This document shows positions 1-8,021 of a DNA stretch of 64,000 nt, piece after piece. Each line of letters opens with the position of its first letter. The stretch's first letter is position 1. Where the stretch lies: NCBI GenBank assembly GCA_020524525.2, contig CP129018.1:1740115-1804114 (forward strand), given 5' to 3'. The stretch comes from Bacillus tianshenii. GTDB taxonomy: Bacteria; Bacillota; Bacilli; Bacillales; Bacillaceae_N. The notes under the pieces were generated by a model that had not been told where the DNA came from, did no database searches, and saw nothing but the letters and a program-made list of their open reading frames with translations. A program made the translations under genes and the position numbers.

Positions 1-650
1 GTATGCCGACATTTGAACCATCAGCCATCTTAACAATGACGCTTGTTGCAATTGTCAGTTTAATTGAATCTACTGGTGTCTATTTGGCACTAGGAAATAT
101 TTGTGACCGTGATTTAAAAGAAAAAGATTTAGTAAATGGTTATCGTGCAGAAGGACTAGGCATCGTACTGGGCGGTATCTTTAATGCTTTTCCTTATACG
201 ACTTACTCACAAAATGTCGGGCTTGTTCAGCTTTCAGGCGTAAAAAGCCGTAAAGTTATCGTAACAGCTGGAAGCATTTTAATTGTACTTGGCTTTGTAC
301 CAAAAATAGCAGCGATAACAACAATCATTCCAGCTCCAGTCCTTGGCGGAGCAATGATTGCGATGTTCGGAATGGTTGTTGCTTATGGAATCAAAATGCT
401 TTCAAATGTTGATTTTAATCAGCAAGGTAACCTGCTTATCATCGCCTGCTCTGTCGGTCTTGGCATGGGTGTGACAGTAGTTCCCGAGCTATTTGAACAA
501 TTTCCAGCAAGCATTCGAATCTTAACAGAAAACGGGATTGTAGCAGGCAGTTTAACGGCAATTTCCTTAAATATTCTATTTAATGTCATTCCAGAAGGAA
601 AACGTCGCACTAAAAGCCATACAAGTCTTAAGGAACAAGAAGCATCTTAA
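1..650 (+). CDS. pbuX: Xanthine permease, C-terminal part (cut by window edge)
   Basis: This is the last ~215 residues of a nucleobase:cation symporter-2 (NCS2) purine permease; the reading frame is open at the left edge, so the start lies outside the window. It should import xanthine with protons across the cytoplasmic membrane for purine salvage. Visible support: at least five hydrophobic segments, the family motif NAFPYTTYSQNVGLVQLSG around visible residues 61-79, and the segment PVLGGAMIAMFGMVVAYGIK near 113-132, both very like B. subtilis PbuX. The C-terminus is short and basic, as usual. In B. subtilis pbuX follows xpt under a purine riboswitch; that control region cannot be seen here. 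Xanthine versus uric acid specificity is inferred from resemblance only. Confidence 0.85.
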   Translation, partial: MPTFEPSAILTMTLVAIVSLIESTGVYLALGNICDRDLKEKDLVNGYRAEGLGIVLGGIFNAFPYTTYSQNVGLVQLSGVKSRKVIVTAGSILIVLGFVPKIAAITTIIPAPVLGGAMIAMFGMVVAYGIKMLSNVDFNQQGNLLIIACSVGLGMGVTVVPELFEQFPASIRILTENGIVAGSLTAISLNILFNVIPEGKRRTKSHTSLKEQEAS

Positions 651-693
651 TGTTGTTTGCTCATCTAATTTCATCATAGAAAAACTCCACACA

Positions 694-735
694 CGAAAGC
701 CCGGCTAAAGATGAGCAAATCTAGTCGGGCTTTCA
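694..735. terminator. Bidirectional terminator between pbuX and the ATLF-like gene
   Basis: GAAAGCCCGGCT (695-706) pairs with AGTCGGGCTTTC (723-734) around a 16-base loop. The gene pair converges here, so it can end both transcripts. Confidence 0.75.
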
Positions 736-740
736 CTTGC

Positions 741-1487
741 TTATAATTTAGGAGAAATTGAAGCAAACCATTTATAAGGCCGCTTCTCCATCTTTTTAAA
801 AAATTGATACGTTTTTGGAGCATTCTTTTTAAGCTCTAGATTAGAAGCTCCAGAATAATAATACATCGCAAAAGTCTCTGCAAAGTACTCTTCCATGTAA
901 TTAAGAAAGTAAGCACGTTCTGAGAAAAGCTTTGGTGCTTCCTCTTTCCATATCGAAGAAAAGTCTGCCTTTAACCTTGTGTCACCATATACTTTTTGAG
1001 CATAAGAGTGTGCAAGTTCATGTAGTTCAAGGTTAATCGAACCGTGGCCATCACCGTATGCACTATTGCCGATTTTTGCCGCAGCAACATATCCACCTCC
1101 AGCACCTGGAGATTGCTCCCATGTTGCATCATTGGACCAGCCCTTAGGTGTTTTGCCCCTTAGATGAGTAAACATCGGTTCATCAGTTAATTTCCCATTA
1201 AACAATTTCAGCTTCACACCGCTTGCAGAGATTTCCTTAAGTATATTCGGATGAATGCTACCAATTCGTAAGATCATATCCTCTGCGCTTTCTTTGTCAT
1301 ACTTACGCTTTGGAAGAATAATAATCTCAGACAGCATCTCCTTCTTCTGCTTGCTTTCAATATCTATCGTTAACTCGTTTTGCACCATGGCTTCTTTAAG
1401 ACTAACGCCAGGCACTTGTACTTGAGCAGTACTATAGAATGGAACAATAATGGAAAGCAGGATCAGCAAGATCAACCAATTTTTCAA
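741..1487 (-). CDS. Secreted anthrax-lethal-factor-like (ATLF) zinc metalloprotease
   Basis: A 248-residue protein with an N-terminal signal sequence (hydrophobic residues 4-20) and a C-terminal domain of the anthrax toxin lethal factor/Pro-Pro endopeptidase type. The zinc site is visible: HELAH at 156-160 and a downstream YFAETFA motif whose Glu204 corresponds to the third zinc ligand in lethal factor, with tyrosines around it. It is far shorter than lethal factor and lacks toxin targeting domains, so it resembles the single-domain ATLF proteins common in Bacillus, which are secreted peptidases of mostly unknown substrate. The start is set by AAGGGAGTG eight bases before ATG. It stands alone, flanked by terminators. 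Family assignment is firm; the substrate is unknown. Confidence 0.8.
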   Translation of the reverse strand: MKNWLILLILLSIIVPFYSTAQVQVPGVSLKEAMVQNELTIDIESKQKKEMLSEIIILPKRKYDKESAEDMILRIGSIHPNILKEISASGVKLKLFNGKLTDEPMFTHLRGKTPKGWSNDATWEQSPGAGGGYVAAAKIGNSAYGDGHGSINLELHELAHSYAQKVYGDTRLKADFSSIWKEEAPKLFSERAYFLNYMEEYFAETFAMYYYSGASNLELKKNAPKTYQFFKKMEKRPYKWFASISPKL

Positions 1488-1650
1488 ATGAAATCACTCC
1501 CTTACGCACACTCCCCCCTCTCCCTCAATGACAAAAGACTTATTATTCTTATATAAGTTATTTCCCAAAATACCTTTTTTAAAAACCTACTTAGAAGAAA
1601 AACAGCTTCATATTAAGGCGCTTTCTACCTAGATCAGCACATTAAAAGAC

Positions 1651-1682
1651 GAAAAAAAGACGCCTTCTCATAAGACGTCTTC
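1651..1682 (-). terminator. Rho-independent terminator after csoR
   Basis: AAGACG-CTT / AAG-CGTCTT hairpin (1657-1681), followed on the minus strand by a run of seven T. Confidence 0.75.
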
Positions 1683-1689
1683 GGCTAAT

Positions 1690-2013
1690 TTATTTCGAGA
1701 ACTGTTTCACTACTTTCATCAGTTCATCAATTGCTTCTGTCCCTTTTCCTGATGCCACTGCATCTGCTACACAATGATGTGTATGTCTTTCGAGCAAATT
1801 AAATCCTACTTTTTTAAGAGCTGCATTGATAGCAGAGATCTGTACTAGTACATCTACACAGTAACGGTCATCTTCGACCATTTTTTGAATCCCCCTTACT
1901 TGTCCTTCAATACGCTTCAAACGATTGAGAAGTTGTTTTTTCTCATCCTCTGATGGCGGATTTACTGGACTTTTGCTCGGTTGCAACTCAATATGTAACT
2001 CCTTCTCATTCAT
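1690..2013 (-). CDS. csoR: Copper-sensing transcriptional repressor CsoR
   Basis: A 107-residue CsoR/RcnR-family all-helical regulator. The diagnostic Cu(I) ligands are present with exact family spacing: Cys52, His77 and Cys81 (the 25- and 4-residue intervals of the Mycobacterium Cys36/His61/Cys65 set), which favours copper over nickel or sulfide sensing. The typical helix RLKRIEGQVRGIQKM lies at 31-45. The frame is open 36 codons further upstream, but that stretch reads through a terminator; the ATG at 2013 has AGAGGTGG nine bases before it, so I use it. Apo-CsoR represses and Cu(I) releases it. In B. subtilis csoR precedes copZ-copA; here no copper exporter or chaperone is adjacent, so it acts on a distant locus or only on itself. 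Confidence 0.88.
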   Translation of the reverse strand: MNEKELHIELQPSKSPVNPPSEDEKKQLLNRLKRIEGQVRGIQKMVEDDRYCVDVLVQISAINAALKKVGFNLLERHTHHCVADAVASGKGTEAIDELMKVVKQFSK

Positions 2014-2068
2014 CACGTACCACCTCTTTACACATACTTTACCCGCGTGTGCTGAAAATGTCAAAAGA

Positions 2069-2080
2069 TCTACTAGTAGA
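2069..2080. promoter_or_regulatory. Palindrome TCTACTAGTAGA upstream of csoR
   Basis: A perfect 12-base palindrome 56 bases before the csoR start codon. The core TACTAGTA recurs in a perfect 14-base palindrome at 2380-2393 before the YppF-like gene and again at 1843-1850 inside csoR. It does not have the usual G/C-rich CsoR operator form, so the binding protein is unknown. Confidence 0.35.
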
Positions 2081-2105
2081 AATAAGAAAAGCATAAGTAA
2101 GACCA

Positions 2106-2151
2106 CAAAAGCACCTATCACTACCTGTTCTGTAGTGATAGGTGCTTTTTG
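2106..2151. terminator. Strong bidirectional terminator after the YppF-like gene
   Basis: An 18-base perfect inverted repeat: AAAAGCACCTATCACTAC (2107-2124) and its complement (2131-2148), with T runs on both sides. It separates csoR from the upstream gene. Confidence 0.85.
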
Positions 2152-2157
2152 AGCCTT

Positions 2158-2334
2158 CTATAAAGGCATTGCGGCGCCTCGTTCTTCAAGTTCACGAACA
2201 AGCTCACGATAATCCGCAATTGAAAGTTCTCCATGAATGTAAGCACGACGAATATAATCCAATAGTTCATTAGCAGTGGCCGGTTTCTCGTCCTTCTCCT
2301 TCATATAACTGTGAATCACATGTTCAAGCGTCAT
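2158..2334 (-). CDS. YppF-like small protein
   Basis: A 58-residue acidic soluble protein. The segment ANELLDYIRRAYIHGELSI followed by YRELVRELEERGA resembles the YppF family of Bacillus, helical proteins of about 60 residues with no assigned function. The start is the ATG at 2334, which has GGGGGGATG-spaced pairing (AGGGGGG nine bases upstream) and fits the family length; an in-frame ATG 12 codons upstream lacks a site. A TTGTACTAGTACAA palindrome lies 46 bases before the start. Family assignment is by remembered similarity only. Confidence 0.65.
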   Translation of the reverse strand: MTLEHVIHSYMKEKDEKPATANELLDYIRRAYIHGELSIADYRELVRELEERGAAMPL

Positions 2335-2379
2335 GCTATCATCCCCCCTGTTTGGATATATCATGATCATAACATGAAA

Positions 2380-2393
2380 TTGTACTAGTACAA
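2380..2393. promoter_or_regulatory. Perfect 14-base palindrome TTGTACTAGTACAA
   Basis: Lies in the promoter region of the YppF-like gene and shares the TACTAGTA core with sites at 2069 and 1841. It could be an operator for a dimeric regulator; no regulator can be named. Confidence 0.35.
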
Positions 2394-2484
2394 TGATTTT
2401 AGAATATTTTAACTATCGACAAAGTTCTACATTTCCCTTTATTTCATAGTGCTAATAGTAGAACACTTTTGCTACTTCTAATAG

Positions 2485-2517
2485 AAAAAGCCACTCCATA
2501 AATAGAGCAGCTTTTTC
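2485..2517 (-). terminator. Terminator after ypjP
   Basis: AAAAAGC..CTC / GAG..GCTTTTT hairpin with T-rich flank, touching the ypjP stop codon. Confidence 0.7.
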
Positions 2518-2518
2518 G

Positions 2519-3223
2519 TTAACTCATCCAATGGGGAGGAGTATTTTTATCCCAATAAATTTTTCCGAGTTCATGGTGTTCAGTGAATTTATCTTTTGCT
2601 TCATGGTAATGAAAGTTGAACCAATATCCCTCTTTTGGTGGGTTATCACGACGGACATGAAAGCGAACTAAGTCTTCTCCTGTCTTACGGTCATATAAGT
2701 GAAAAATTTTCTCCCCCATACCTCCTGCAGGTCGCTCAGATAGGGCAAGACGACGAAGCTGGTCTTCTCCCCACTCATCAGCATAACGAGCAATTACTTC
2801 TTCAATTTTCGGTAAAATTTTCGTTGAAAACTCATCACCGATTTCTCCTTCAATTGAAGGACCGAACTTTTCTTTTGCTTGCTTTCCTGCATGTTCAACA
2901 GCATATTCAGTAAAGAAAGGCTTTAAATCATCGGCCGAAACAGTGGCCGCGATTTCATGCCATGACTTTGACTTCGAATATTTGTTGTCGTTCTGATTAT
3001 CTAATTCTTCTTGTTCTTCTTCATCTTCCTCTTCTTCATCTTCTCTTATTACGATTGATTCAGCTGGTATCCTGGTTTGCTGTGAATGATTACTGCCCAC
3101 AACATTTGTATTTTTCTTTTGTGTGGTTTCTGCATCCACATATAAATGGGCCGGTGGTGTTACTAAGCCGAATGTCGTAATCGTAATTAATACGACAAGC
3201 GTTTTCCTAAGCCAAAGCGGCAT
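2519..3223 (-). CDS. ypjP: YpjP family protein
   Basis: A 234-residue exported or membrane-anchored protein of unknown function, clearly orthologous to B. subtilis YpjP. It starts MPLWLRKTLVVLITITTFGL, a single N-terminal hydrophobic segment, followed by a low-complexity acidic linker (a run of Glu/Asp near residues 61-75) and a conserved C-terminal domain containing GGMGEKIFHLYDRKTGEDL and the near-invariant GYWFNFHYHEA and YWDKNTPPHWMS. ATG at 3223 is preferred over one 10 codons upstream because GAGGTTAAC precedes it. Next to it in B. subtilis lies ypiP; here five extra genes separate the two. Confidence 0.9.
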   Translation of the reverse strand: MPLWLRKTLVVLITITTFGLVTPPAHLYVDAETTQKKNTNVVGSNHSQQTRIPAESIVIREDEEEEDEEEQEELDNQNDNKYSKSKSWHEIAATVSADDLKPFFTEYAVEHAGKQAKEKFGPSIEGEIGDEFSTKILPKIEEVIARYADEWGEDQLRRLALSERPAGGMGEKIFHLYDRKTGEDLVRFHVRRDNPPKEGYWFNFHYHEAKDKFTEHHELGKIYWDKNTPPHWMS

Positions 3224-3259
3224 CTTGTTAACCTCACTTTCTCTTATGTTCAAATATTA

Positions 3260-4327
3260 TTATTTCAAAATGATGATATTCGATGTCACAGGGCGCTGTC
3301 TCCCATCTGAGGGCTTGTTCAGGATTTTTCCGTTATAGTAGAACGCACTGGAACCGCCTCCATCAAGGTTAAAAGCATCTTTAATTTTAAAACTTAACAG
3401 CTTGTCCTGTAATTCTTCTAACGTTACCCCACTACTCCAGCCTTTTCGACGGCCATCAATAACGATAAATAGCAATTCGCCATTGGAAAAGTTCCCGACG
3501 ATTGTACGCGGATGGCGTGTTTGTGCCCATTTTCTTGGAATCGGCATCTTCTTTCCATCCTGAAGAAGTGTCGGCACAAAGCTAGCCCCTTGTAGTATAT
3601 TACGTTCTTTCACTTGATTTGGTTTCGTAATTTTTCCGCCTACAAGATGACCTTGAGTATTAAACCCAACAAATGAAAGACTTGGGTGGTTATAAAATGT
3701 CTTAATCTTCCCATCGACCACAGTGATGCCCAACGGTGCAAGCTGTCCATTTGTTTTCCAGAAGCCTCCTGCATTGACTCCTAATACTGCACTATGTCTT
3801 TGAGCAGCATGACTTGTCGTTTCACCATTGCTGACAACCTTATCATCGGCAAGAACAACTTTCAGAGCATCTTGGTCATGTATGCTTACCTTCGCCATAT
3901 AACCGCGATACCCTGCCTCAATGAGTGAATAAACTTTCGTTGTTGAGTTATTACCTTTTGTGACGCCGATTGGTTCACCAAGTAAGTTAGATAATATTTG
4001 TTCTAACACGATATCTGACTTGTTTGTTTGTTCCTTGCTTTGTGCAACAAGCTCATTTAATTTTTTTTGTTGTGCTTCTAGTGCTTCTTTTTCCTTATTC
4101 AGTTTTTTTAAAATACTCTTTACTTCATTTTTCGTATCTACTGCAGTTGTTTGGGAGGTTGATAACTCTTTTTCAATATTTTTCGTTGTCGATTCCATCT
4201 TTTCCATCGGCAGTACTGCCGCTTCCGTATCAAAGGAATGGACTGGATTTGTTTGAAAAAAAGCAAAATAAAAACCAACAACAGGTGCAAGAAGAAAAAG
4301 CAAAAAAATATTTATCCACTTTATCAT
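3260..4327 (-). CDS. Membrane-anchored phosphodiester glycosidase (NAGPA-domain) protein
   Basis: A 355-residue protein: N-terminal membrane segment (residues 5-24), a Lys/Glu-rich coiled-coil stretch (about 45-105), then a phosphodiester glycosidase domain (about 125-355) related to the mannose-6-phosphate uncovering enzyme and to bacterial exopolysaccharide-associated proteins. Visible motifs are VNAGGFWKTNGQLAPLG near 184-200, TIVGNFSNGELLFIVIDGRR and FNLDGGGSSAFYYNG near 318-332. Such proteins act outside the cytoplasmic membrane on sugar-1-phosphodiesters in the wall or polysaccharides; the actual substrate is unknown. Its ATG overlaps the previous stop as ATGA, so the two genes are translationally coupled. 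Confidence 0.8.
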   Translation of the reverse strand: MIKWINIFLLFLLAPVVGFYFAFFQTNPVHSFDTEAAVLPMEKMESTTKNIEKELSTSQTTAVDTKNEVKSILKKLNKEKEALEAQQKKLNELVAQSKEQTNKSDIVLEQILSNLLGEPIGVTKGNNSTTKVYSLIEAGYRGYMAKVSIHDQDALKVVLADDKVVSNGETTSHAAQRHSAVLGVNAGGFWKTNGQLAPLGITVVDGKIKTFYNHPSLSFVGFNTQGHLVGGKITKPNQVKERNILQGASFVPTLLQDGKKMPIPRKWAQTRHPRTIVGNFSNGELLFIVIDGRRKGWSSGVTLEELQDKLLSFKIKDAFNLDGGGSSAFYYNGKILNKPSDGRQRPVTSNIIILK

Positions 4328-4767
4328 CTGGATGCATCCTCTAGGCGTGCAATTGACTTGCGAAGCTCTTCAAGCTGCTTATCGAGATCTTGCATACGTT
4401 GCTGAAGCGCCGTTTTCGTCTTATCTGTGCCATCTAATGTTTCACCTGTTAATTGTAAATCTTCTTGAATGAACACTAGCTCACTTTTTACATTCAACAT
4501 CTCTTTGTGTACAGCATTTAATTCATTCTCCATTTGCTTTACTTGCTTCTCATTGTTTGCTTCCACTGCTGTAATTCGTTTATCTAAGTAGTGCTGACTT
4601 TGTTGAATATAGTGATCTGCTAGGAAATAACCACCAACAACAAGCCCCACCCATAACAGGACAGAGCCGATTACGAGCGACATCACTTTACGTTTGCTTT
4701 TCGCTTCACTTACATGTTCTTTCTCAGCCTGTTGTTCATATCGATTGGATTCAAGTGAATCTGCCAT
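4324..4767 (-). CDS. Single-pass membrane protein with coiled-coil, coupled to the glycosidase
   Basis: A 147-residue protein of no family I recognise. A basic cytoplasmic stretch of about 35 residues is followed by one membrane segment (VMSLVIGSVLLWVGLVVGGYFL, about 29-50) and a long Lys/Glu/Gln-rich coiled coil to the end. The ATG at 4767 has AAAGGGGAA nine bases upstream; the upstream extension of the frame crosses a terminator. The stop overlaps the glycosidase start by four bases, and both proteins carry an external coiled coil beside one membrane anchor, which suggests they assemble with each other. Confidence 0.6.
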   Translation of the reverse strand: MADSLESNRYEQQAEKEHVSEAKSKRKVMSLVIGSVLLWVGLVVGGYFLADHYIQQSQHYLDKRITAVEANNEKQVKQMENELNAVHKEMLNVKSELVFIQEDLQLTGETLDGTDKTKTALQQRMQDLDKQLEELRKSIARLEDASR

Positions 4768-4822
4768 GACTATTCCCCTTTCATAGAATTTTAGGATTGT
4801 TGTATTCTTTTTTGCCAAACAG

Positions 4823-4860
4823 AAAACCCGACTGAAATGCGAAATCAGCCGAGTTTTTTT
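4823..4860 (-). terminator. Terminator after the GH18 gene
   Basis: AAACCCGACTGA / TCAGCCGAGTTT imperfect hairpin with T-rich tail on the minus strand. Confidence 0.65.
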
Positions 4861-4895
4861 AGATGATTCGTCTTTCATTGGCACAATCTGGCGGT

Positions 4896-6119
4896 TTATT
4901 TGGAAAGATGCTCAATTTGTTCCATTTGTTTCAGATCGAGCTGATTCAATAACCAAAAGGCCGCCCCTTTTAAACGATAACGCTTGGCAAGTGCAATTTT
5001 ATCTTTCATACTATCGTCAGATTCATGAACAAGATTGATACCGAGCAACATTTTCTCTTTCGGTACCATTTCAAGTGTTTGTACAACACCTTCTTCAACC
5101 TTGTTAAGCGGCTCAGGATGCCGTGTACCTGTCGGAATATAGCCATATGCCATTAAGACAATTGAATCAGCAGCTTTTGCAAGTTCACGATAATCATAGT
5201 TGTTATAGTAGTTATTCACTGGAGTCACTGCAATTGCTAGCTTCTGATTATGAAGCTCATCATCCAATTCCTTTACAAATGCTGTATATTTATTACGCCA
5301 CTCGTCATCCTTTTGTGTAAAACCTTCGAAATCTAGTAACACACCATCAAGTGAATGTTCCTCTGTTAGTGAAACAATATTCTCAATTGCTTGTTCTTGT
5401 TTACCTTCATTACCAAGCAACGCTTTTACACGCTCAATTGACAGTGCCGCAACCATCAAGTAACTATCATTGCTTGATTGGATAATCTCATCTGCTGATG
5501 CAAGCGGATGGTCTTCTGGCCAGAAAAACTCATTTAACATTTCGCCATCGTTTCGTTCAATATTCAGTTTTCCATCACTTGAAATACTTGACCACATATA
5601 TGCCATTCCGTCGAACTTAGGCACGAATTGGCGGTGATTAAATGCAGTCAATCCATAATAAGACATAGTGTAAAGTTCTTTGGTGCTATTTGTCTCAATT
5701 TCGATCGTATTATTACCTCCGTCCCAGCGAACATTTGCTTGAAAGGCTTCACTGAAAAAGCGCAGTGGAATTAGCGTATGACCTTTTGTAATGTAAGGGG
5801 CACGATCGAGACTGAAGGCTTGTCCATTAATGAATCCTTCACTCTTTCCAACATACAACTCAACGACCTTCCCCGTTTCGTCAACCGCAACAATTTTACG
5901 TTCGCCGCCAATCCATGTGACACGGGCCCCCATGCTTTCTGCGATTGCCCGAAACGGCACAAACGTCCTGTTTTCCTTCGAAATTTCAGGTGCTGTCGGA
6001 AATGCCAAAGATACTCCATCCACATAAATTTTCATGCTTGGGATCACCTTTGCTTCTGTCCGAAATGACGGTATAAAAACAAGCATGAATACTGCCAACA
6101 TGATGAGCTTTTTCTTCAT
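4896..6119 (-). CDS. Secreted GH18 glycosidase with copper-amine-oxidase-like stalk domain
   Basis: A 407-residue secreted protein. Signal peptide 1-23; a copper amine oxidase N-terminal-like (stalk) domain about 30-142, with FVPFRAIAESMGARVTW and LIPLRFFSEAFQANVRW as its two signature repeats; and a GH18 barrel from about 150. The GH18 catalytic motif is visible as DGVLLDFEG at 258-266, where Glu265 should be the proton donor. It resembles the YdhD/YaaH/CotE-type GH18 proteins of Bacillus that act on peptidoglycan or chitin-like N-acetylglucosamine polymers. AAAGGAAGG precedes the ATG. The stalk domain is structural and does not imply copper binding. Substrate is inferred. Confidence 0.82.
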   Translation of the reverse strand: MKKKLIMLAVFMLVFIPSFRTEAKVIPSMKIYVDGVSLAFPTAPEISKENRTFVPFRAIAESMGARVTWIGGERKIVAVDETGKVVELYVGKSEGFINGQAFSLDRAPYITKGHTLIPLRFFSEAFQANVRWDGGNNTIEIETNSTKELYTMSYYGLTAFNHRQFVPKFDGMAYMWSSISSDGKLNIERNDGEMLNEFFWPEDHPLASADEIIQSSNDSYLMVAALSIERVKALLGNEGKQEQAIENIVSLTEEHSLDGVLLDFEGFTQKDDEWRNKYTAFVKELDDELHNQKLAIAVTPVNNYYNNYDYRELAKAADSIVLMAYGYIPTGTRHPEPLNKVEEGVVQTLEMVPKEKMLLGINLVHESDDSMKDKIALAKRYRLKGAAFWLLNQLDLKQMEQIEHLSK

Positions 6120-6146
6120 ATGATGTCCTTCCTTTCTTTCAAACTA

Positions 6147-6410
6147 TCATTGTGAAGTCATTAAACCATCTAGACGACGATCAATATAGCTTTGTGCTTC
6201 ACTTAAACATTGTGTTGCAGCTGTATAATCAGGCAGCTGTTGATAAGCTTCCTCAACAAGCGCTGTCAACTGCTCATCTTGCATCCCTCTTACGATATCA
6301 AGCACGAGACGTCCCACTTTCTCGACCTCGAAATCATTTTTAATTTGTGTCTTAAATTCAAGTACAGCCTCAGCAACAAGCTGTAAACGCTGAAGTTCAT
6401 TCATGCGCAT
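6147..6410 (-). CDS. Small helical protein, unknown function
   Basis: An 87-residue soluble protein rich in Glu, Leu and Gln, predicted to be mostly helical (starts MRMNELQRLQLVAEAVLEF). I do not recognise it. AAGGGG lies four bases before the ATG at 6410 and ten before the ATG at 6404, so either may be used. It sits 27 bases upstream of the GH18 gene on the same strand and could share its transcript. Confidence 0.6.
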   Translation of the reverse strand: MRMNELQRLQLVAEAVLEFKTQIKNDFEVEKVGRLVLDIVRGMQDEQLTALVEEAYQQLPDYTAATQCLSEAQSYIDRRLDGLMTSQ

Positions 6411-6457
6411 CTTTCCCCTTCCCATTTGAACGATTTATTAAATTGTTAGCTCTGTTC

Positions 6458-7627
6458 TTAATCAAATAACCTACTATTACCGATACGCTCTACTGCTTCT
6501 TGTAAACGTTCTTCCGACTGAACAAGTGCAATGCGAACAAAGCCTTCCCCGTAGCTTCCAAAAGCATTGCCTGGTGTCGTAACTACTCCGCATTTGTCAA
6601 TTAATGTGTAGGCAAATTCTTTCGATGTATAGCCTGTTGGAACCTCAGCCCATACAAACATCGTTGCATTTGGGCGTTCTACCATCCACCCAATGCTGTG
6701 AAGTCCATCAACCAATACATCACGACGTCCTTTATAAAGAAGACGATTTTCTTCTAAAAATTGTGCTCCCTCCTTCAAGGCGAGCGTTGCAGCTTTTTGA
6801 ATTGGCGCGAATACCCCATAATCCAAATTTGATTTTAATTTTCCAAGCATTGAAATAATATGTTCATTGCCGACAAGGTACCCGATCCGACAGCCTGCCA
6901 TGTTGAAGCTTTTCGATAATGAATGAAACTCTACTGATACGTCTTTCGCTCCAGAAACTTCTAAAATACTGATTGGCTTAAGTCCGTCAAAGACAAGATC
7001 TGCGTACGCTAAGTCATGAACGACAACAATGTTATGTTTTTTTGCAAATGCGACAACTTCTTCAAAGAAGGCTCTATTTGCAAGTGCTGGAACTGGATTT
7101 CCTGGGAAATTAAGAATCATCATTTTTGCCCGTTTTGCAATGTCCTCTGGAATGGCATTTAAATCAGGTAAAAATTGATTTTCTTTTTGAAGCGGCATTC
7201 CAACCATTTGTGCTCCAGCCATCTTCACTCCAGCCTCATAAGCTGTATAACCAGGATCAGGAACTAAAATGACATCATTTGCTTGAGCAAGAACCATCGG
7301 CAAATGGACAAGTCCATCTTGAGAACCCATTAATTGTAAAATCTCACGCTCCGCATCAATTGTGACACCAAACTTCTCCATCACGTAATGAGCAGCAGCT
7401 TGATGAAATTCTGCCAATCCTCTTAACGTGTAGCCATATTGCGCTTCATCTTGAACATTCTTTGCCAACTCATCACGGATCCACTTTGGCGGTGGTAAAT
7501 CAGGACTGCCGATACTAAGGTCAATCATATCCGCTCCCTCTTCCACTTTCTTTGCTTTATACTGTGCTAATTCACTAAAGATACTTGTTGGAAATGCATT
7601 TGCTAAATTTGAGTATGTAAGCTGCAT
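6458..7627 (-). CDS. PLP-dependent class I/II aminotransferase (LL-diaminopimelate aminotransferase-like)
   Basis: A 389-residue fold-type I aminotransferase. The PLP lysine is Lys239 in SLSKSFNMAGCRIG; the cofactor-binding NFPGNPVPA (about 173-181), HDLAYAD and the C-terminal RIAL arginine are present. Substrates are aromatic, branched or diaminopimelate-like amino acids with 2-oxoglutarate as acceptor. Bacillus homologues are often labelled LL-diaminopimelate aminotransferase although Bacillus normally uses the acetylated DAP route, so that label is unsafe. A GGCGGAGGG site precedes ATG. It appears monocistronic or the first gene before the small helical protein. Confidence 0.82.
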   Translation of the reverse strand: MQLTYSNLANAFPTSIFSELAQYKAKKVEEGADMIDLSIGSPDLPPPKWIRDELAKNVQDEAQYGYTLRGLAEFHQAAAHYVMEKFGVTIDAEREILQLMGSQDGLVHLPMVLAQANDVILVPDPGYTAYEAGVKMAGAQMVGMPLQKENQFLPDLNAIPEDIAKRAKMMILNFPGNPVPALANRAFFEEVVAFAKKHNIVVVHDLAYADLVFDGLKPISILEVSGAKDVSVEFHSLSKSFNMAGCRIGYLVGNEHIISMLGKLKSNLDYGVFAPIQKAATLALKEGAQFLEENRLLYKGRRDVLVDGLHSIGWMVERPNATMFVWAEVPTGYTSKEFAYTLIDKCGVVTTPGNAFGSYGEGFVRIALVQSEERLQEAVERIGNSRLFD

Positions 7628-7841
7628 GAAATCCCTCCGCCATAATTTGTCATACTTATTTTAACATAAGAAATAGAGGAAATGATTTTCAAAATTTGCT
7701 AGAATTATTAAATAACAAGATTTAATCTTTTTAACTTATCCATAGAGGTTGAAAAATGAAGCAATATGTGTGGAGTTCGTTCTGTTTCATAATAATTGGT
7801 GCTTTTTTATCTAACTAACAAATATATACCAAATAAACCAT

Positions 7842-7867
7842 AAAAAAAACCGGCTTTTGCCGGCTTC
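7842..7867 (-). terminator. Terminator after the yuzL-like gene
   Basis: CCGGC-TTTT-GCCGG (7850-7863), followed on the minus strand by eight T; it abuts the stop codon. Confidence 0.75.
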
Positions 7868-8005
7868 TTAGTTGCTTTTTCCACGCTTACGTTTTCTTGA
7901 ACTATCTGCTTCATAGGCACCTGTTTCTTGGTTTGTTGTCCCTTGGCCTTCTACATTAGGTGAACTTAAACCTGCTCGTGCCGGGTCTTGTTTACGTTTT
8001 GCCAT
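7868..8005 (-). CDS. YuzL-like small basic protein
   Basis: A 45-residue Lys/Arg-rich protein starting MAKRKQDPARAGLSSPNVEG and ending in RKRKRGKSN. It resembles the YuzL family of small basic Bacillus proteins, some of which are spore associated; no activity is known. A perfect AGGAGGTG lies seven bases before the ATG. It follows ypiP by 16 bases and probably is the end of that transcript. Confidence 0.7.
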   Translation of the reverse strand: MAKRKQDPARAGLSSPNVEGQGTTNQETGAYEADSSRKRKRGKSN

Positions 8006-8021
8006 GTTTGAACACCTCCTC

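Noticed and set aside
2014..2121. N-terminal extension of CsoR with a hydrophobic stretch
   Set aside because: It reads through a perfect terminator and a palindrome; the ATG at 2013 has its own ribosome binding site and family length.
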